Part shown: positions 59,047 through 64,000 of the stretch, piece by piece
How positions within the stretch are numbered: position 1 is the first letter of the stretch
Layout of the letters: each line of letters begins with the position of its first letter
Assembly (NCBI GenBank): GCA_003451675.1
Contig: DMCY01000019.1
Span: forward strand, 9,866-73,865
Source: Candidatus Atribacteria bacterium
GTDB lineage: Bacteria > Atribacterota > JS1 > SB-45 > 34-128
Length of the DNA stretch: 64,000 nt
Direction of reading: 5' to 3'
Notes under the pieces: generated by a model
What the model was told of the DNA's origin: nothing
Seen by the model: the letters and a program-made list of their open reading frames with translations, nothing else
The model's database searches: none
Position numbers and translations under genes: made by a program

Positions 59047-60533
59047 TTTGTTGCCTCCTTATGTTTTGCTGGTTTTATCGATGGCTTCTTCTTTTCTACA
59101 TCATTATTTTGTTCATAGTTAAAGGCTGCTCGTAATATAGTCTCTTCGCTAAAATGCTTGCCTATAATTTGTAAACCTATAGGCAGATTATCCTTGCTGT
59201 ATCCGCAATTAAGAGAAATTGCAGGTATACCGGCTAAATTAATAGGGATAGTATAAATATCAGAGAGATACATAGTTAAAGGATCTGATACCTTCTCCTT
59301 CAGCTTAAAAGCAGGGGTTGGAGAAGTAGGGGTAACAAGGATATCATATTTACTAAATGCTTTATCAAAATCTTCTTTTATTAAAGTACGAACCTTCTGG
59401 GCTTTCAAGTAATAAGCATCATAATAACCTGAACTCAAGGCATATGTACCCAGCATAATTCTTCTTTTTACTTCACTTCCGAAACCTTCACTTCTGGTCT
59501 TCTGATACATAGAGGACAGATCTTTATGGTCTTCTGTTCTATAACCATATTGCACTCCATCATATCGCGCTAAGTTTGAACTTGCTTCTGCGGTAGCAAT
59601 CAAGTAATAAGTGGGCAGAGAATATCCCGTGTGGGGTAATGATACTTCTTCAATTTTCGCTCCTAATTTTTCAAATATTTTCAAAGCTCTATCCAGGGCA
59701 CTTTTTACTTCCGGGTCTATTCCTTCGATGAAATACTCCTTAGGAACACCTATTTTTAAATCTTTTATTCCTACCTGGCAGGATTTTAGATAATCAGGAA
59801 CTTCTAAATTTACGGAAGTGGAATCCATATTATCATGTCCGCTTATAATTTTCATTACTAAAGCACAATCGGTCACATCTTTGGTTATAGGCCCTATCTG
59901 ATCTAAAGACGAGGCATAGGCAACCAAACCGTATCTGGAGACCCTTCCATAAGTCGGTTTTAATCCCACCATTCCACAGAGAGATGCAGGTTGACGTATA
60001 GAGCCTCCGGTATCTGTACCTAAAGCAACAAAAGTCTCATCTGCCGCTACTGCAGCAGTCGAACCACCGCTGGAACCACCGGGCACTCTTTCTAAATCCC
60101 AGGGATTATGAGTAGGACCAAAAGCAGAATTTTCAGTAGATGATCCCATAGCAAACTCATCCATATTGGTTTTTCCTATTATTATGGCCCCTGCTTCCTT
60201 TAATTTATTAATTACTGTAGCATTATAGGGCGGGATAAAACATTTTAATATTTTAGAGCCACAAGTAGTCTCCGTTCCTCGAGTAGCTATTATATCCTTT
60301 ACGGCAACAGCTACTCCGGCTAAGGGAGGAACTTCTTCTCCGTTTTTCACTTTTGCGTCTATTTCTTCAGCTTGCTTTAATGCTTCTTCTTGGTTTATAA
60401 CTAGAAAGGCTTTGATCAAATTGTCTACTTTATCTATCTGATTAAAAATATCTTGAATAACTTCATAGGCAGTAATTTTCTTTTTTTTAATTAAGTTAAC
60501 GACTTCATGAGCGGTTAATTGGTTTAAGGTCAA
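59043..60533 (-). CDS. gatA: Asp-tRNA(Asn)/Glu-tRNA(Gln) amidotransferase subunit A
   Basis: 496 residues. Start is TTG at 60533, fixed by GAGGAGG 8 bases upstream. Amidase catalytic triad: Lys79 in AVKD, cis-Ser154 region in PGGSSGGS, and Ser178 in TGGSIR. Releases ammonia from glutamine or asparagine for GatB. Translationally coupled to gatB. Confidence 0.96.
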   Translation of the reverse strand: MTLNQLTAHEVVNLIKKKKITAYEVIQDIFNQIDKVDNLIKAFLVINQEEALKQAEEIDAKVKNGEEVPPLAGVAVAVKDIIATRGTETTCGSKILKCFIPPYNATVINKLKEAGAIIIGKTNMDEFAMGSSTENSAFGPTHNPWDLERVPGGSSGGSTAAVAADETFVALGTDTGGSIRQPASLCGMVGLKPTYGRVSRYGLVAYASSLDQIGPITKDVTDCALVMKIISGHDNMDSTSVNLEVPDYLKSCQVGIKDLKIGVPKEYFIEGIDPEVKSALDRALKIFEKLGAKIEEVSLPHTGYSLPTYYLIATAEASSNLARYDGVQYGYRTEDHKDLSSMYQKTRSEGFGSEVKRRIMLGTYALSSGYYDAYYLKAQKVRTLIKEDFDKAFSKYDILVTPTSPTPAFKLKEKVSDPLTMYLSDIYTIPINLAGIPAISLNCGYSKDNLPIGLQIIGKHFSEETILRAAFNYEQNNDVEKKKPSIKPAKHKEATK

Positions 60534-60904
60534 TTATTTTTCCTCCTCTTGCTTTAATTAAGCTTAGTGTTTTGCAATATATTATACCTATCTTTGCGTC
60601 TTTGTATTTATATTTTTGTAGGGGTCGGATTTATCCGACCCGGTCCTTTGCGGGTTCGATAAATCGAACCCCTTGTCGTTCCCACTCTCTTCTCTGTCAT
60701 TCCCATGAAAATGGGAATCTACTTTTATTTTATATTCCTATTTTTTGTTTTATTTTTTGTATTTAAATATGATCCATTTATATCTTTTGTATTTCTTATC
60801 CGTTAATCCTGCCCGTAATTGTTCCCCGCACTCCGTAATTTTGAGTTTTGAATTATGGTTTTTCGTTTTGAGCTTTGCGCTTTTCGCTCTACAATATTCA
60901 TCTA
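60534..60904. repeat. Gap splitting gatC from gatAB
   Basis: No gene in 371 bases where gatC and gatA are usually adjacent. Contains GTAGGGGTCGGATTTATCCG palindrome at 60619-60642, GGGTTCGATAAATCGAACCC at about 60651-60671, and the small palindrome ATTCCCATGAAAATGGGAAT at about 60699-60718. The insertion of these elements seems to have pushed the two genes apart. Confidence 0.78.
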
Positions 60905-61198
60905 TTACATTATTTTAGGAACTTTGAAATACCCTTTTTTAATATACCTAGCATTGGAAAGGACTTCATCCTGAGATAAAGAAGGTTTCACCACATCTTC
61001 ATTCAGTAGATTAGGCATGGAAATAACATAAGCAGTAGGCTCAACTCTTTCAGTATCAAGTTCATTTAATTTTTTGAAATAATCTAAAATTGAGTTTAAC
61101 TGAGAAGTAAATTCTTCTTTTTCTCCTTCGTTAAATTCTAATTTAGCTAATTTAGCAACATGTTCTACTTCTTTTTTAGTAATTATTTTTTCAGTCAT
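60905..61198 (-). CDS. gatC: Asp-tRNA(Asn)/Glu-tRNA(Gln) amidotransferase subunit C
   Basis: 97 residues, the normal length. VEHVAKLAKLEFNEGEKEEF near the start, ILDYFKKLNELDTERVEPTA in the middle, and the extended belt segment with LNEDVVKPSLSQDEVL that wraps GatA. Stabilises the GatAB complex. Upstream ATG at 61198. Confidence 0.94.
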   Translation of the reverse strand: MTEKIITKKEVEHVAKLAKLEFNEGEKEEFTSQLNSILDYFKKLNELDTERVEPTAYVISMPNLLNEDVVKPSLSQDEVLSNARYIKKGYFKVPKIM

Positions 61199-61463
61199 AA
61201 TAAAACTTATCCTCCATGTTTTATTCGTATCTCGTATCTCGTGAAGAATTAGTTAGTTGGTTAGTTAGTTACTTGGTTAGCTGGTTAAGAAAATAAAAGG
61301 AAAAAACTAGGAACTAGAATAAATTTATATTGCATATCGCGTGAACAAATATATCTAGAGGGATCGTGATTCAACTTCCCCTCGTAGGACAGGCGTCTCG
61401 CCTGTCTATCAATTAGTTAATTAGTAAACTATAAATTTGATAACCAGCTAACCAAGTAACTAA
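61199..61463. repeat. Facing octamer arrays between ligA and gatC
   Basis: TTAGTTAGTTGGTTAGTTAG plus TTACTTGGTTAGCTGG (about 61250-61286) faces AACCAGCTAACCAAGTAACT plus AACTAACTA (about 61442-61471). Between them lies GACAGGCGTCTCGCCTGTC (61390-61408), a member of the CCTAC-flanked palindromes. The right array contains the ligA stop codon. Confidence 0.82.
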
Positions 61464-63715
<2,252 letters not shown>

Positions 63716-63781
63716 AAAAAGGGGACAGGCTACTTATTTAATCCAAAAGATAAATCTAAAAAAGTAGTCTGTCCCCTTTTT
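63716..63781. repeat. 20-bp inverted repeat / terminator-like element
   Basis: Arms 63716-63735 and 63762-63781 (AAAAAGGGGACAGGCTACTT and its complement with one G-U pair), 26-base loop. On the minus strand it follows the HD-GYP gene by 65 bases and ends in a T run, so it can end that transcript. The GGGGACAGGC end is of the same general kind as GGGGTCAGGC at 15529. Confidence 0.8.
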
Positions 63782-63846
63782 ATCCATTAGATAATAATTC
63801 TAAAGTTATACAAAGCAGAAATTTCGGTAAGAATGAAAAGGCTGAA

Positions 63847-64000
63847 CTATTTTCCTCCTTTTGACATCACCTTCTCGATAAAGACCTTCACGATTTCAGG
63901 ATCAAGCTGAGTCCCGGCTACTCTTTTCAACTCCTCGATGGCCACCTCTTTACTCAACCCTTTTCTATAAGCCCGGTCAGAGGTCATTGCCGCAAAGGTA
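63847..64000 (-). CDS. HD-GYP-type phosphodiesterase, C-terminal fragment
   Basis: Only the last 51 codons are inside the window. They read AAMTSDRAYRKGLSKEVAIE and, further on, AGTQLDPEIVKVFIEKV, the characteristic end of HD-GYP domains that degrade cyclic di-GMP (TSDRPYR and GTQFDP in the family). The stop is TAG at 63847-63849. Base composition is clearly more GC-rich than the neighbours. Confidence 0.85.
   Translation of the reverse strand, partial: TFAAMTSDRAYRKGLSKEVAIEELKRVAGTQLDPEIVKVFIEKVMSKGGK

Overview
This is a 64 kb, AT-rich chromosomal window from a low-GC bacterium. It carries informational and core metabolic genes and no phage or transposase genes. Neighbourhoods such as prmC-prfA-DUF1385-thyX-tdk-rpmE-rho, comEB-wecB and rpiB-ywlE are of the kind found in Gram-positive anaerobes (Clostridia-like). 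The dense short-period intergenic repeats suggest an uncultured relative such as Atribacterota, but the lineage is an inference; nothing in the window fixes it. Almost every gene is on the minus strand. The plus-strand exceptions are tRNA-Leu, hflK-hflC and one unrecognised gene (56744-57472).

Layout from left to right. 1-9948: ricT (partial), holB, tmk, a CBS protein, a PfkB sugar kinase, rhomboid, wecB, comEB, upp, rpiB, ywlE. 10301-20102: translation termination and nucleotide genes (prmC, prfA, DUF1385, thyX, a four-helix-bundle protein, tdk, rpmE, rho, a nucleotidyltransferase, pyrG). 20259-22545: an MBL-fold hydrolase and a HARE-HTH protein with a nuclease-like domain. 23233-30471: gamma carbonic anhydrase and the full uvrC-uvrA-uvrB excision-repair set. 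30758-38077: a candidate ribosomal peptide (RiPP) system. 38284-50457: ade, coaE, polA, tRNA-Leu, dnaE, a PPi-type pfkA and fba. 51279-53149: hflKC. 53591-57472: an RNase H/SWIM/dehydrogenase fusion, a Rossmann (SLOG-like) protein, a toxin-antitoxin pair and an unrecognised gene. 57595-61198: gatB, gatA, gatC. 61464-63491: ligA. The right edge cuts an HD-GYP gene.

The strongest candidate for an undescribed system is 30758-38077. Read on the minus strand it runs: a GAF-LuxR regulator; two 40-bp-spaced palindromic operators abutting a good promoter; a 40-residue precursor peptide (36990-37112, too short for usual gene calling) with a CxxC pair and a third Cys; a hairpin; a radical SAM/SPASM maturase with an N-terminal PqqD-like domain; an ABC ATPase and permease; and a TldD/TldE protease pair. 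The precursor's Cys pattern resembles that of the sporulation killing factor SkfA. The parts for control, core modification, leader removal and export are all present.

The intergenic DNA is also unusual. Nearly every gap is filled with 7- or 8-bp period arrays (TTAGTTGG, CCAATTNN, CGTATAT, TACGCTA types), often as facing inverted copies, plus a family of short palindromes ending in CCCCTAC. Some arrays run into genes and supply their stop codons.
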